Below the pieces are notes generated by a model, which saw only the letters and a list, made by a program, of their open reading frames with translations, was not told the origin of the DNA and did not search any database. Made by a program: the position numbers and the translations under genes. Source: Pectinophora gossypiella (lineage: Eukaryota > Arthropoda > Insecta > Lepidoptera > Gelechiidae). Taken from it: a stretch of 64,000 bases of DNA. The stretch is from assembly GCF_024362695.1 (NCBI RefSeq), contig NC_065424.1, positions 7,070,786-7,134,785 on the forward strand. The letters run 5' to 3'. This document shows positions 36,345 through 46,837 of the stretch, one piece after another (position 1 is the stretch's first letter; each line of letters opens with the position of its first letter).

Positions 36345-37850
36345 ATCTCCTTCATATTCGTCGCTTTCATTGTCGCTCTCTTATGATGAGGACGTGGAAG
36401 AATCCGTTACATTAATTATAAAATTATCTACAGTTTTATCTACTGTATGATCTAGTCCGTTTAATTTCACTTCCTCCTGTATCACGTGGTCGAAACAGTT
36501 TTTCCATATCTGTTGGTCAATATTGTTAAGACCTTCTAAAAATCTTTTTACGTTGGCCATTTTAAAGGTTGTGTTATTTCAGGCTACGTGCCCTTTGACA
36601 TCAGCCCACACGAGCTCGATAGGGTTCAGCTCACTATGGTAGGGCGGCAACCGTAATACCTCAACGCCGATCTCTTTTGCCATTTCGTCGGTGACGTAGG
36701 ATACGAGTGAGTAGTTTAGTTTCACTTTTTTTTTATTTTTTGTAACAGTTCCGCTTTTTTTCTTTATCGACAAACGCGATGTCCTTCGAACAAAGCCATT
36801 CTTGAATTTGTTGTTTTCGCCAACTGGTAACTGGCAATTTTTCTAGGCGTAGGCGAATGATAACTAGCATTATCCATCACAATAACTGAGTTAGGTTCAA
36901 TTTTTTTTAAAACCTCGGTGAACCATTTTTCAAACCGTTCTGCGTTCATGGTCTCGTGATAGTCGCCTGTGTCTTTGTTTTCGAACACCCACTGACTTCC
37001 TGGCAGAAAACCCTTTTCGCTTCCTGTGTGGACGACAATCAATTGGTTTTCTTTAGATGTTGGATTCTTTGCTTCTGTTGACAAGCCTTCTAAGAAAGCT
37101 TGTTTTGATGATTTTACCGTCGTATCCTCCCATGCTTTACTACAATGTGACCTGAAATAACAGAACTATTTTGGTGTTTCGTGACTGTGAAATAAGTTAT
37201 TTTTCCTTTTATAATATTACATATTATAAAAGGAAACCCCCTCCGGTTGATTGAGGGGAGGCCTGTGCCCAGCAGTGGGACGTATACATATAGGCAGTTT
37301 ATGTAATATTACATAGTATAGATGAAGAAAACGTTATCTTTGTATAGAACTTACCTGCGTTAACCCGAGTTTCATCCAAATAATATATTGGTCGACCTTC
37401 ATCTCTATACTTTTTTATTTGTTTCAAGTACTTAATGCGCCATAAAACTATATCGTGTCTCTCAAGTAATGCGCTGTTCCTCTTCTTTTTTACATAGTTT
37501 TGTTCATGATCCGTGCTTCGGAAGGCACGTGAAGCCGTTGGTATTTAAATTTTAGGCTTTTTAACAGGCGCCAAAGTGATGTACGGCTGAAATTGGGTAA
37601 CATGTCGTCTGAATTGACCGCCTGTCGAATTTTATTTAGTGTAGATATCTTAACTTTTAAATAAAATTCATGCACTTTTCTTCTAATACACGACTTGTCA
37701 AACTCATCCACACTTTCAACCAAGTTAGAACACTTCTTTGGAGTTTCCCCACGGTATCGGTTTCTTTGTATTTTTTCAAAACACTATACACGGAAGTCTT
37801 ACCGATGCCTAAAATTTCAGCCGTTTTCTTCTTCATTGCCATTTTTGACG
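36345..37850 (-). pseudogene. IS630/Tc1-superfamily DDE transposase, decayed, with intron
   Basis: HTH part at 37657-37842 (KKKTAEILGIGKTSVYSVLKK), more N-terminal sequence at 37490-37723, first catalytic Asp in YYLDETRVN at 37374-37376. A GT donor follows near 37354 and an AG acceptor near 37154. The DDE core at 36764-37084 holds VVHTGSEKGF, DYHETMNAERFEKWF and VIVMDNASYH (second Asp). 36579-36773 holds LRLPPYHSELNPIELVW (third acidic residue, Glu), then an acidic serine-rich tail to 36345. At least four frameshifts or stops break it, and donor and acceptor phases do not join cleanly. Related to the remnant at 47163-47945, which shares the tail FIINVTDS.TSSS. Terminal repeats were not found. 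Confidence 0.85.
37224..37303 (+). mobile_element. Short retroposon 3' tail, lepidopteran-type, with target duplication
   Basis: Contains 'gattgaggggaggcctgtgc' followed by 'ccagcagtgggacgtata', a sequence I recognise as widespread in Lepidoptera at the 3' end of non-LTR-type retroposons. It is flanked by 'taatattacata' at 37212-37223 and 37304-37315, a probable target-site duplication. It sits in the intron of the IS630-type gene. Confidence 0.65.
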
Positions 37851-37963
37851 CATATTTATCAGTAGGCCATGTTTCTTATACATGTTTGAATACATTTATA
37901 ATCATATTTTTTCACTTTCCGTAAGGGCGCGTACACATAGAACATCCGTTTTACAGGATCCTT

Positions 37964-38099
37964 TTTAACTGATCCGTCGCTACTGGAGGTAATATTCACA
38001 CAGCATTTACAAGGCCCATTTTAACAGATCCGACGCTACTGGAGGTAATATTCACACAGCATTTACAGGACCGATTTTAACAGATCCGACGCTACTGGA
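37964..38099. repeat. 56-bp subterminal tandem repeat, left end of outer Harbinger
   Basis: 'cgctactgg' recurs at 37978, 38034 and 38090. The unit includes 'ggaggtaatattcacacagc' and 'acagatccga'. Possibly repeated transposase or accessory-protein binding sites (inference). Confidence 0.85.
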
Positions 38100-39240
38100 C
38101 TTTCGTTCTTCAGTGTATCGCCTACTTTCTACGAGAATGGACGTTGTCGTGTTGTATTGGTACTATCCTCGTCTGCGGCGGAGGAAGGATTGGATACATC
38201 CACTATTAAGGCAAAGATTTTGTCGTGGTGCTCTTGTGCGTCAGCTGAAAGAAGACGAATCTAAATTTTTTACTTATTTCCGAATGACGACATCTACTTT
38301 TGATGACCTTCTTAAACGATTAGAAAAGGATTTAAAAAAGAAGGACACAAACTGGAGGAAAAGCTTGTGCCCTGAAGTAAAACTAGCGATATTTTTAAGG
38401 TAAGAACTTTAATTTTTGTTATTATCAATTAAAATTTAAAATGACAAAAAGGTTTACAAAAATGAAGATTTATTTCAAAACATAGACAGATCTGGCAAGT
38501 CTGACTCCTGGCTGAATGTAGATTCTACTGATGGCGAACCTTCTATTGATGGTGTAGAGTCAAGATGATGTGGCCTACTAAAATAACCTTGGGTGTGGTA
38601 GTGAGGAGTGCTAGAACTTTGTGAATATGGAGGCCACTCGTAGTTTGACTGACCATATCTTCTACTTTTAATATTTTGTAAAAGGTTTATCACTCCAGAC
38701 TGAAATTTTAAAATTTGATCGCCATTAAGTGAAGCCAGTTGCGGCAAAATACCTTTAAAGAACGATAAATTGGGATCTTCAAACTCATTTTTACTTTTTT
38801 TAACTGATCATTCATGTATTCAATCATTTTGGCGTCTACTTCATTCACATTTCTTTTGATTGCCTTGCGTTTCGGCGGGGCTAAATTTTGTCTTTCCTTT
38901 TGTCTGTCACTACCATTTTGTTCCGTAATCTGATCAGGTTCATCTTCGTTGTCTTTATTACTTTTTACTGTTTCCGTGATGTTGTCTGACTTATTTGTTT
39001 CATTAGCATTAGCAGGGACGTTCTCGTGTGTATCACCTGGGGTGACAACTTTTTTCAAAAATAACATTTGATTGTGATATTTGTAAGGCTTGGTATTTGA
39101 GGCAGCAGCTCCAGATTTCTTCAATTTCTTTTTCTCACTCAATGTTCGTATCCAGGCATCTCTAGTCGAATTCCATTTTTTTATAACATATTTTCCTGAA
39201 GCAAGTAAATAATAATATAAGATGGTTGTCAATAGCTTAG

Positions 39241-39272
39241 TAAGGGCGCGTACACATAGAACATCCGTTTAG
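39241..39272. repeat. Solo copy of the outer Harbinger terminal repeat
   Basis: 'taagggcgcgtacacataga' plus 'acatccgttta' repeats the outer element's own left end (37922 onward), including the TAA. It lies inside the outer intron and abuts the nested element. No matching right end occurs after the nested element at 41866. Confidence 0.9.
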
Positions 39273-39436
39273 TAAGGGCCAGGCCACACGGCGCGGCACC
39301 GCACCGCACCGCATTACTCCGCACCGCACTACCGGCCACACGAGCAGTGCGGCGTCGCATTATTCTTACGTCGCCGCTGCGGCACCGCAACAGGCTTGGC
39401 TTGGCTTGCCCAGTTGACGACAGTCTACAATAAACA

Positions 39437-41347
39437 ATGGATCGAAAAAGACGTGTGTTGCTGCTATTATTACTTCGCCATCGACGAAATCGACGTAGAA
39501 GCACACGAAGATACTGGATCAGTCCATTTATTACCTTAAGAAATAGTGACGGCCTTTTTTTTCTTAAAGAATATCGAGAGTTGGTCTTAGACGAAAAGAG
39601 GTTTTATAATTTTTTTCGAATGAGTGTGCCCACTTTCGAAAGTTTATTGGTAGCCTTAGAGCCACATATACGGAAACAGTATACTAATATGAGAAATCCT
39701 ATGGAGCCAATAGAAATGCTAGGAATCACTTTAAGGTAAGTAATAAAAAAAACTTTTATTATTTGCACTTCTTTATTATTAATTTTCAAATCAATGCCAG
39801 GGAAACATTATTACTTATAAACTTGTAAAATCAAACTCCGTCTGATCGCTTTCTTGAGACACTTGACTTGGAGATGGAATATAGTACTGTATTAAACGAA
39901 CTTGTACTTTGATAATTTTTGGTTTGATACCCATGCGACGATGCTTCTTCATGCTGATAGGACGAAGATTGTGGATAAATTTGTCCATAACGCATATCTG
40001 TGATTATTTGCAATACTTTACTCTGAAACGTGAGAGTCTGAAGATCGGTAAAATCCTCTATAGATGGCAAAATAACTTTAAAAAAGTTCATATGGCGATT
40101 CTCTGGCTCTTTGAGAGCTTTTAGTGTTTCTTTTTCAAAATCATCCAATTGTTCTGCTTTTCGCTTCCGGTTGACAGGAACATAGCGAGACGATTCAGGT
40201 ATTATATCATCATTAGTAGAAGTCATGCTCGCGTTAGATTCTTCGTGTACGTCTAAACTACCGTCCGTGGCGTTCTGTGACACTTGGTTAGAAATAATAG
40301 TTGATCATAGTAATGATATTTTGAAAGGTTTTTAGATGCCGAGCCGGATCTGGAAGCATCTTTCTTTTTTTTTTAAATATTTATAAAAGGAGTCTTTCAC
40401 ATTTCTCCACTTTTTCACTACTGAATTACCTGAAAATACAAATATTTTATCTTAATACATAAGTATAGTTTATTTTATTGTGTTATTTTTGTTACAGATA
40501 CCTAGGAAGCGGAAATTCGATAAAAGATTTAGAATTCAAATTCAAACGTGGGAAATCTACAATTGCTTGTATGATATTGAGAGTATGTGAAGCTATATGG
40601 AAACATCTTCTTCGAGACCACATCCCTGAACTGACAACAGACCGTTTGCAAATGATTGCATCTGATTTTGACGTCAAAGCAAATTTTCCTCATTGTATAG
40701 GGGCAATCGATGGAAAACATATACGCCTATGTAATCCAGCTAATAGTGGCTCATTATTTTTTAATTACAAATCTTTTTTTTCTGTGGTGTTGCTAGCTGT
40801 AGTGGACTCGAACTACAAATTTACTTTTGTTGATATTGGCGCATACGGCAAAGAGTGCGATTCAACTGTTTTTCAAAATTCAAAACTATACCAGTTACTG
40901 ATTAACGAGACCCTCTCATTGCCTACTCCCCAGCCACTATGTGGTTACAATAGACCAATACCATGGGTGTTAGTGGGTGACGAAGCTTTTGGATTGAGTA
41001 AACATGTTATGCGTCCATATGGTGGTAAAAATCTCAATGTATAACAAAAGATATTCAATTATCGTCTTAGCAGGGCAAGGAGATATGTTGAATGTGCTTT
41101 TGGAATCCTAGCAAATAAATGGCGCATTTTTCATAGACCGATAAATGTGTCCTATAATTTTGCAACTACCATTATAAAAGCCTGTTGTGTTCTTCACAAT
41201 TTTGTGGCCGATCGGGACGGTCTTCGCCCAAGTGATAAATTAGCGATAATTTGTGATGAATTTCACTCGCTCCAACCTCAAAATGATGAATTGACAGCAG
41301 CAAATAGTATAAGAGAGGAATTAGCAAACTATTTTTTAAGCAGCTAA
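39437..41347 (+). pseudogene. Harbinger transposase of the inner element (two exons, one stop)
   Basis: Exon 1 is 39437-39735, ATG start with an Arg/Leu-rich leader, then RMSVPTFESLLVALEPHI; donor 'aag|gtaagt'. Exon 2 starts at 40498 after 'ttgttacag'; the junction codon gives Arg-Tyr (R|YLGSGNSIKDLE), in phase. Motifs: FPHCIGAIDGKHIRL (first Asp), GAYGKECDSTVF, VLVGDEAFGL, RRYVECAFGILANKW, CCVLHNFV, stop at 41345-41347. The total of about 380 residues is a normal family length. The only lesion I see is TAA at 41042-41044 between GGKNLNV and QKIFNYRL, in an otherwise continuous frame. A recent loss of function is likely. Confidence 0.92.
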
Positions 41348-41640
41348 GGATCTTTGAATTGGCAATTAAAAAAAATTTAGTTATGTTACCTATATGAAGA
41401 AAAATAAGCACTCACCAATTTTGTTCTTTTCGTCAGGAGTGTATGAATCGTATTTAGTAAATAAATTTTTTGAAACATCTTCCCATGCTTTTGCTTTCAA
41501 ATTTTTGTTTTTAAAATTGTCATGAGACTTGTCCCACAGTATTTCCCGTTCCTGTATCAACGAAATGAGGTAGTCCACGTCTATAGATTCCACATCGGTA
41601 CTAATTTTTTTTATGATATACACGTAATTATCATCAACGA
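39831..41640 (-). pseudogene. MADF accessory gene of the inner Harbinger
   Basis: Exon 1 (about 41640-41416) encodes VDYLISLIQEREILWDKSHD and KAKAWEDVSKNLFTKYDSYT, a MADF domain, with donor G|GTGAGT. Exon 2 begins at 40429 after 'attttcag' as GNSVVKKWRNVKDSFYKYL, in phase. Past a frameshift in an A-run near 40375 it reads KYHYYDQLLFLTK, then past another near 40283 it gives the acidic and Lys-rich tail to 39831 with FFKVILPSIEDFTDLQTLTF. No in-frame ATG is clear for exon 1. Same interleaved plan as the outer pair. Confidence 0.8.
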
Positions 41641-41868
41641 GCGTGCACTCTTGCCTATGCCGTACAAACAACTGAGCGGCGCCGCTGCGGCACCACACTG
41701 CTTGCACCCCTCCCCGCCTCGTCTGCCTCGCGCCGTTGTCCGGTGCGCCTGCGGTATGGCGCCGGAGCGGTGCCGGCCGTACCGTATGGCATACCATACA
41801 TTTTTATATGTAGGAAAACGTTGCGGCACCGCTCAGGCGCCGCGCCGCATCGTGTGGCCACGCACTAA

Positions 41869-42240
41869 GTGAAAGGCGAATAAGAAGGTAGAATAGACTT
41901 GTCAGTAATTAATTACCATATTGGTCAGTGCATAAGTCAAATTGACAGTGCAAGAACTAATCGGTCAGTAAATAATGGGAAGCAAAAAAGTATTACTAAT
42001 GTTTAAATCAATTTATTTTAATTAGGTGATTTTATAATTTAGTTCAGTTCAGTTTAATTTTATTTTATTTATGTACTATATATGTATACAATAAGTATGA
42101 GTTTTGATTTAAGACTTTACTAACAACACTCATAAAAATTTCGACTTTCCATACAAAATTTGTTGGTCACTAACGTTACTTTGTATGGGAAGTCAATATA
42201 TGTGTAATAATATAGTAATTGATTAATTTTTTTTTTTTAG
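41869..42240. other. Outer Harbinger intron, right of the nested element
   Basis: AT-rich, with 'ttggtcagtg'-type short repeats and a T-tract before the acceptor at 42240. No gene seen. Confidence 0.7.
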
Positions 42241-43517
42241 GTATGCAGCGTCTGGGTGTACATTTCAAGAACTTCATTACGTCTTTCGTGTCGGTGTGTC
42301 AACTATAAGCAACATTATTAAGGAAGTTACACGATGCATATGGAACAACTTGAATGACGAGTTTATGCGACTTCCTACAACAGTGACCGAATGGGAGCAT
42401 ATATTAAATGGATTCGACACAAAAGCAAATTTTCCCCACTGTTTAGGAGCAGTGGACGGTAAACACATCAGACTTCGAAAACCATCAAAAAGTGGCTCAA
42501 TGTACCTAAATTACAAAGACTTTTTTTCCATCATATTATTAGCGATCGTAGACTCTGACTATCGTTTTCTATATGTTAGTATTGGGTCGTATGGAAAAGA
42601 ATGCGATTCATCAATATTCAAGGAGTCGACATTTTGGAAAATGATGCTAGATGGCAGTTTACAAATACCAGAACCTTGCCCATTAATAACAGGCTCAGAA
42701 ACGAGAGTTCCCTACGTCATAATCGGCGATGAAGGTTTCGGTTTACACGAAAATTTAATGATGCCATTTAGCGGGACGCATTTGTAAATAAGCGAATATA
42801 TAACTATCGTTTGACCAGAGCTAGACGATACGTTGAATGTGCATTTGGTATTCTTGCTAATAAGTGGAGAGTATTCCACCGGCCTCTAGACGTCAACAAA
42901 ACAACAGCTATATGGATAGTTAAGGCATGTACCGTTCTACACATCTTTGTAAGGGAAAAAGAGGGCTTAAAGGATGGCAACTCATCCGAATCTGAAGCAT
43001 TTCATTTCAATAGGCCTACCTGATGATGAAACGCTACGAGGTGGTCAAACTGCAAATTCAGTTCGAACGGAATTCGAAAACTATTTCGTGTCCGAATCTG
43101 GGTCAGTTTCTTGGCAGAATGAAGCTATTTAAAATAAAAAACAATGTCTCCATTACAATATAAAATATAAAATAAATACTTACCAAATTCTTGTCTTTCT
43201 TTTTGTTCCATAGCTTCAAAATCCTCCTTTAGAATACCGCATATTTCGCGCCAAGCTGCGGCTTTTGCAATTTTATCTTTATAAATCTCCAGTGTTTTGT
43301 CCCAAAGAACTGGTCTACTTTCAACACAATTTATCAAAACTTCTTGCTCAACATATTTTTCAAACGCCTTGCTTGCCATGATTATGATAGCACTGGACAC
43401 GTGCACTACTCTAGGAATGAAACCGGCAGATGGCGGCTGTGTAGCACATCGCACCCCGCGCACCCCCGTGCAAAGCCTCGTGCGGTTTCAATCCGATAAA
43501 ACGGATTAGTATAGTAT

Positions 43518-43735
43518 TACTGGATCCGGAATACTGTGTGAACTGGCTCATACAACTACATACGCTAATATATACGTTTAAACGGACCTGTAAAACGGAT
43601 TGCTGCTTATTTTGTCGGATCGGTATTTTTTACTGGATCCGGAATACTGTATTCTGTATGAACTCGCTCATACAACTACATACGCTAATAACATATACGT
43701 TTAAACGGACCTGTAAAACGGATGTTCTATGTGTA
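43518..43735. repeat. 113-bp subterminal duplication, right end of outer Harbinger
   Basis: 'tactggatccggaatactg' begins at 43518 and again at 43631. Both copies continue through 'ctcatacaactacatacgct' to 'aaacggacctgtaaaacgga', the second running into the terminal repeat. Confidence 0.85.
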
Positions 43736-43745
43736 CGCGCCCTAA

Positions 43746-44195
43746 CAAGGGAAATTTTGCGCTTCTTTCGTTGTGATTAGGTTCAACTTTTTTTTTAGTC
43801 TTTAAATGCCTTCGATGTCTACGCACTCGGCTCCATATCGGTTAAGAACGATTCCCCTTATAAAAGCAAGTCCAATAACAGTGAAAAACAAAAAACTTTA
43901 AAAAAAGAACGAGAAAAAACAATACTTTAATGAAAATATCCAAAAACTCAAACCGACCACACGCAAGCGCATTCCAAAGCAGAATGCCTCTCGCTCTGCT
44001 CCCTGCCCCGCTCCTCGTCGCAAAATGTGTCGAAACAGGTTTGTTACATCTGAATGACCGCGCCGCTCACCCCACCCCGTACCATAAAACGCGGTACGAT
44101 GCGCATAACGATAAGTTTTGTATGAAAGTGATACGTGTCGTTTTCATTTTGAGGATAACATAAAATTTTATGGATTTCCGCCTGCCCTAGCAACG
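43746..44195. other. No gene recognised; GC-rich patch at 43950-44100
   Basis: A CpG-containing stretch with 'ctctcgctctgctccctgcc' and 'cgcggtacgatgcgcataac' precedes the Helitron boundary. Open frames here lack motifs. Confidence 0.5.
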
Positions 44196-44199
44196 GGCA

Positions 44200-44716
44200 T
44201 AGCGCAAAGCTTTTCCACGTATTCGAATACGACACGTTGATTGGGATATAACTGTAGCAACCACCCTTCTACGTATGATGTTAAACTATCTAAATCGTAT
44301 TCAGTACGTTCCCTATCCACCTATAAATTAACTCGGTTAACCTTGTTCTATTAACAAAGTTCCGTGTCTGCGTAGCATTCTATTTGGATGAGGCACTTGT
44401 TAAACGCGTTTTCTTCGTCATCTGGCACCCTGTAAAGGAAATCTTCGGCCAATTGCCGTTTATACGTGTTCCACAGTGACGCCACTTAGGCATCATTAAC
44501 AGCCAGCGTTACAAAAAAGCTTCGTGGTCCGGTTAAAAAAGTAGAAGCTTCTTCCATAGCTCGTTCATATTCGACTGCATCGTCAGCGAGTCCTACGAAT
44601 TTGGCAGCTTCTTGAAAAGTTGTGCGATTTGTAGTAAATTCGCGAAATTATAAAAAAAGTCTTAAGAAGAACTGTTCACCTCTGTTCGGCTCGACCCAAA
44701 ATAGACGAGCGACGAG
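44200..44716 (-). pseudogene. Helitron pre-helicase region, decayed
   Basis: Corresponds to 58540-59058: ARLFWVEPNRGEQFFLRL, TTFQEAAKFVGL, AVEYERAMEEASTFLTGPR and NTYKRQLAEDFLYRVPDDEE are readable in shifting frames with several stops. Confidence 0.8.
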
Positions 44717-44717
44717 C

Positions 44718-45152
44718 TCACCCCGCATTCTCCGTGTAAGAAATTTGCCGTTTTGCATTTGTACCGCCTAACGTTTTTAAACATAGATCTTTCGCATGAA
44801 TGTTATAAGTTTCGAAAAAGTGTAAGTAGGATACCCGATCAAACTCCTCAGTTAAAGGCCTACTGAAATAGTCTAAAAGATCCGAACTCACATTATTAAC
44901 TGCTTCGTTCGCGTGGCCAGGCTTAAAAAAATCTGAATTTTTATCGGGCAAATGTGCTGCTAACATTTTTACCGCAGGGTTCCTAGCTACAATATCAAAT
45001 TCGAAAACTCGCCACGCTGCTTCGCTAGAACTAATATATCGCTTAGTAACATATTGTTCGATTTCATCCTCACGATGTTCTTCATCAACAACGGCAAATA
45101 CGGGCTTCATCAAGTCCTTTTGTCATATATTTGAATAAATACTTATAGCACG
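44718..45152 (-). pseudogene. Helitron Rep, Y2 tyrosines and following region
   Basis: The tyrosine pair YLFKY has codons at 45139-45141 and 45127-45129, followed by a frame change into MMKPVFAVVDEEHREDEIEQ at 45113. The frame then stays open for 131 codons through SSSEAAWRVFEFDIVARNPA and SYLHFFETYNIHAKD. It retains GHANEAVNN, where the array copies have a 5-bp deletion that shifts the frame. Confidence 0.85.
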
Positions 45153-45464
45153 CTGTGTGGACACTTCTAAATTTATGTGAGCATCATATTTTAGGGGAAG
45201 AGCAGGATTATAAGGAACAACCCATAAATCATTAACTATTACGTCTCTGCCGCGGTATTTAATAATCGCCTGATTTTTACTATTGCGACGGAAATGTATA
45301 AAACCTGTGTCACTGAAGGTGACTGTTGTGGTTTTGTTTTTTTTTTTTTTTTTTTTTTTGAAATATTTTAAACAAGTTTTTCTTTCCATTATTCCAACAT
45401 GGCAGATTAGTTCAGCAAAGAGGGCCGCATGACCGTGTATCATATGATCCATGACAACTGTCTA

Positions 45465-46382
45465 CAGGGTGGGCCAAGAATTCGTTAACATTTGAAAAAA
45501 TCGAATAAAAAAAACCATTTGACATATTTTGAAAATTGTTTATTTACAAGAAAACTTATTAGTTGGAATTTATTTTTTAAAAATAATATCATCTAGATGA
45601 CCACCGTTTCGATTTTTGCACTCTTCTAAGCGAGTACCGAAATTTTCGAACACTCGTCGGCAAAGAGACCGCGAGACCATACAGTTACCTTAGGAGAATG
45701 AAGTGGTCTCTCATGTTTAGCTTTAGGATTTTCGCTGCTCCAATATCTGCAATTCTGTTTGTTCACGTGTCCATTGAGGTGGAAATGGGCTTCGTCAGAA
45801 AATAAGAGGTTATCAAAATTACTGAATCGATCTAACATTGTTTCGGCATACGACTTGCGCAAATGTAAATCGTTAGGTTTTAGTTCTTGCACTATCTGGA
45901 TCTTATATGGATGTAATTTCAAATCTAATTTCAAAATACGGCGTAATGATGTGCGGGATAATCCTAATTCAGCCGAACGTTTGCGCGTCGATAAATCTGG
46001 ATCACGTTGAACAGAAGCAGAAACTTGCTGCACGTTCTCTTCGCTCCGAGAAGTCCGTGGGCCGCCGGTTTGCTTCACATTTAGTGTAGATCCCGTCTCT
46101 TCGAACTTCTTCACCCATTTCTTTATTAGAGGAGAACTCGGACACTGACTTAAGTCGTGTAAATCATATTGAACGCGAAATAAGCGTCTCACTGTAATGA
46201 GCGAACTATTGTTTAAATAAAATTGTTTCACACAGTAAGCGCGCTGCGGCCCCGTGAAGCGATCCATTGCGACTAAATTTCCGAGAAACGAGCTAGTGGC
46301 AAAACCCCTCCCCGCGCTCGGCACGGCGTGGGTAAACGCGGTATGTCAGATTTAAATGTTAACGAATTCTTGGCCCACCCTG
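45465..46382 (-). mobile_element. Mariner-type element, 918 bp, internally deleted, ends intact
   Basis: Ends are inverted: 'cagggtgggccaagaattcg' continues 'ttaacatttgaaaaaatcg' and is matched by 'aaatgttaacgaattcttgg' 'cccaccctg' at the other side. It interrupts the Helitron between the HUH and Y2 blocks. Flanks are ...ctgtcta and aattata..., so the target duplication is unclear. Confidence 0.9.
45601..46267 (-). pseudogene. Mariner-type transposase (DUF4817-like N-terminus), catalytic core deleted
   Basis: The likely start is the ATG at 46267 (MDRFTGPQRAYCVKQFYLNN). The N-terminal HTH region of about 60 residues resembles the DUF4817 helix-turn-helix; a second HTH-like stretch follows (LSTRKRSAELGLSRTSLRRI), then LLFSDEAHFHLNGHVNKQNC with the first catalytic Asp. 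The frame runs to PKVTVWSRG, where an internal deletion joins it to the extreme C-terminus (RRVFENFGTRLEECKNRNGG in another frame, to about 45601). The second and third acidic residues are missing, so it cannot catalyse transposition, but the element could be moved by a related enzyme. Confidence 0.85.
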
Positions 46383-46832
46383 AATTATAAAGTTTGGATC
46401 TGGTATGGTAGCACGAACAAACTTATCAATATCCAGACTTCCTACTGGTCCACCACCTTTTACTCTGAAGGCAATATGCGCGTGTGGTAGTCCTCTTTCT
46501 TAGAACTCTATAACATGCATTATATAAACATTTTTCCCGAATCATTTACCCGATTTTAAATATTTTAATAACTCTCCGAGTTTTAAAACGAAAACTTGAG
46601 CACATGTAAGGGGGTCTTTTGATCGACCTGATAATGTTGAATTTTTTATTTCAGGCCAGTTGGGGTTACAAGTTGAAGTTACAAAAATGATGGTGGACCT
46701 AACCTGTTTACTATTGCTATAGCATCGAGGTATTTTTTTCATGTACCGCGGACTCCCTGTGAATGAGCTAGGTAAATAAATTTTACCAGGTTCTACTCCA
46801 CCTTCTAAAATAAACTCGTAACTCACTCTCAC
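46383..46832 (-). pseudogene. Helitron Rep, HUH part
   Basis: 46542-46832 encodes FTGSPRYMKKIPRCYSNSKQ and IIFVTSTCNPNWPEI (Rep motif with TCNPNW). After a stop, GLPHAHIAFRVKGGGPV gives the metal-binding HAH at 46476-46484. Together with the Y2 block beyond the mariner insertion, this is the single-strand nicking domain of a Helitron. Confidence 0.88.
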
Positions 46833-46837
46833 TCACA

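Larger units (their letters stand above)
39276..41865. mobile_element. PIF/Harbinger element, inner, 2590 bp, nested in the outer element's intron
   Basis: GC-rich ends: 'gggccaggccacacggcgcg' on the left against the complement of 'cgccgcatcgtgtggccacg' on the right share ggccacacg. TAA at 39273-39275 and 41866-41868. The family differs from the host element in its ends and clearly in protein sequence, but the gene plan is the same. Confidence 0.9.
38143..43132 (+). pseudogene. Harbinger transposase of the outer element (two exons, two frameshifts)
   Basis: Exon 1 is 38143-38399, starting ATG (MDVVVLYWYY...) with RMTTSTFDDLL, donor 'aag|gtaaga'. Exon 2 starts at 42241 after a T-rich tract and AG; the junction codon AG|G gives Arg-Tyr, in phase. 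Exon 2 carries FPHCLGAVDGKHIRL (first Asp), GSYGKECDSS, VIIGDEGFGL and RRYVECAFGILANKW (acidic residue of the DDE triad), ending ENYFVSESGSVSW... with TAA at 43130-43132. One-base frame changes near 42781 and 43012 are opposite in sign, so the start and end are in one frame while the VECAFG part lies in another. Harbinger transposases cut at 3-bp sites and act with a Myb/MADF partner. The intron contains the partner's second exon and the whole nested element. Confidence 0.9.
38475..43379 (-). pseudogene. MADF DNA-binding accessory gene of the outer Harbinger (two exons)
   Basis: Exon 1 is 43379-43184: MASKAFEKYVEQEVLINCVE, then SRPVLWDKTLEIYKDK, the opening of a MADF domain; donor G|GTAAGT. 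Exon 2 starts at 39195 after 'ttgcttcag', continuing in phase as GKYVIKKWNSTRDAWIRTL. A Lys/Asn/Glu-rich linker follows, and a C-terminal PQLASLNGDQILKFQSGVI block ends at 38475. A one-base frameshift in an A-run near 38795 separates linker and tail. In this superfamily such a partner recognises the ends and carries the transposase to the nucleus. The gene is transcribed against the transposase, and its intron holds the transposase's second exon. Confidence 0.85.
37925..43742. mobile_element. PIF/Harbinger element, outer, 5818 bp including a nested second Harbinger
   Basis: Terminal inverted repeats: 'gggcgcgtacacatagaaca' on the left and its exact complement on the right, extending to 'tccgttttacag'. 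TAA duplications at 37922-37924 and 43743-43745 fit the 3-bp target sites of this superfamily. Inside are a plus-strand transposase and a minus-strand MADF gene. Without the nested element (39276-41865 plus one TAA) the length is about 3.2 kb. Subterminal tandem repeats lie at both ends. Confidence 0.95.

Noticed and set aside
37964..38099. Short tandem repeats considered as a CRISPR array
   Set aside because: The whole 56-bp unit repeats without variable spacers, it lies in a eukaryotic transposon end, and there are no cas genes.
39229..39504. Arg-rich minus-strand open frame
   Set aside because: Lies across the GC-rich end of the inner Harbinger; frames stay open because of base composition.
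41522..41872. Overlapping GC-rich open frames on both strands
   Set aside because: Same reason at the right end of the inner Harbinger; the real signal there is MADF exon 1.
43538..43780. 80-codon plus-strand frame with an internal repeat
   Set aside because: It is the translation of the 113-bp subterminal DNA repeat of the outer Harbinger.
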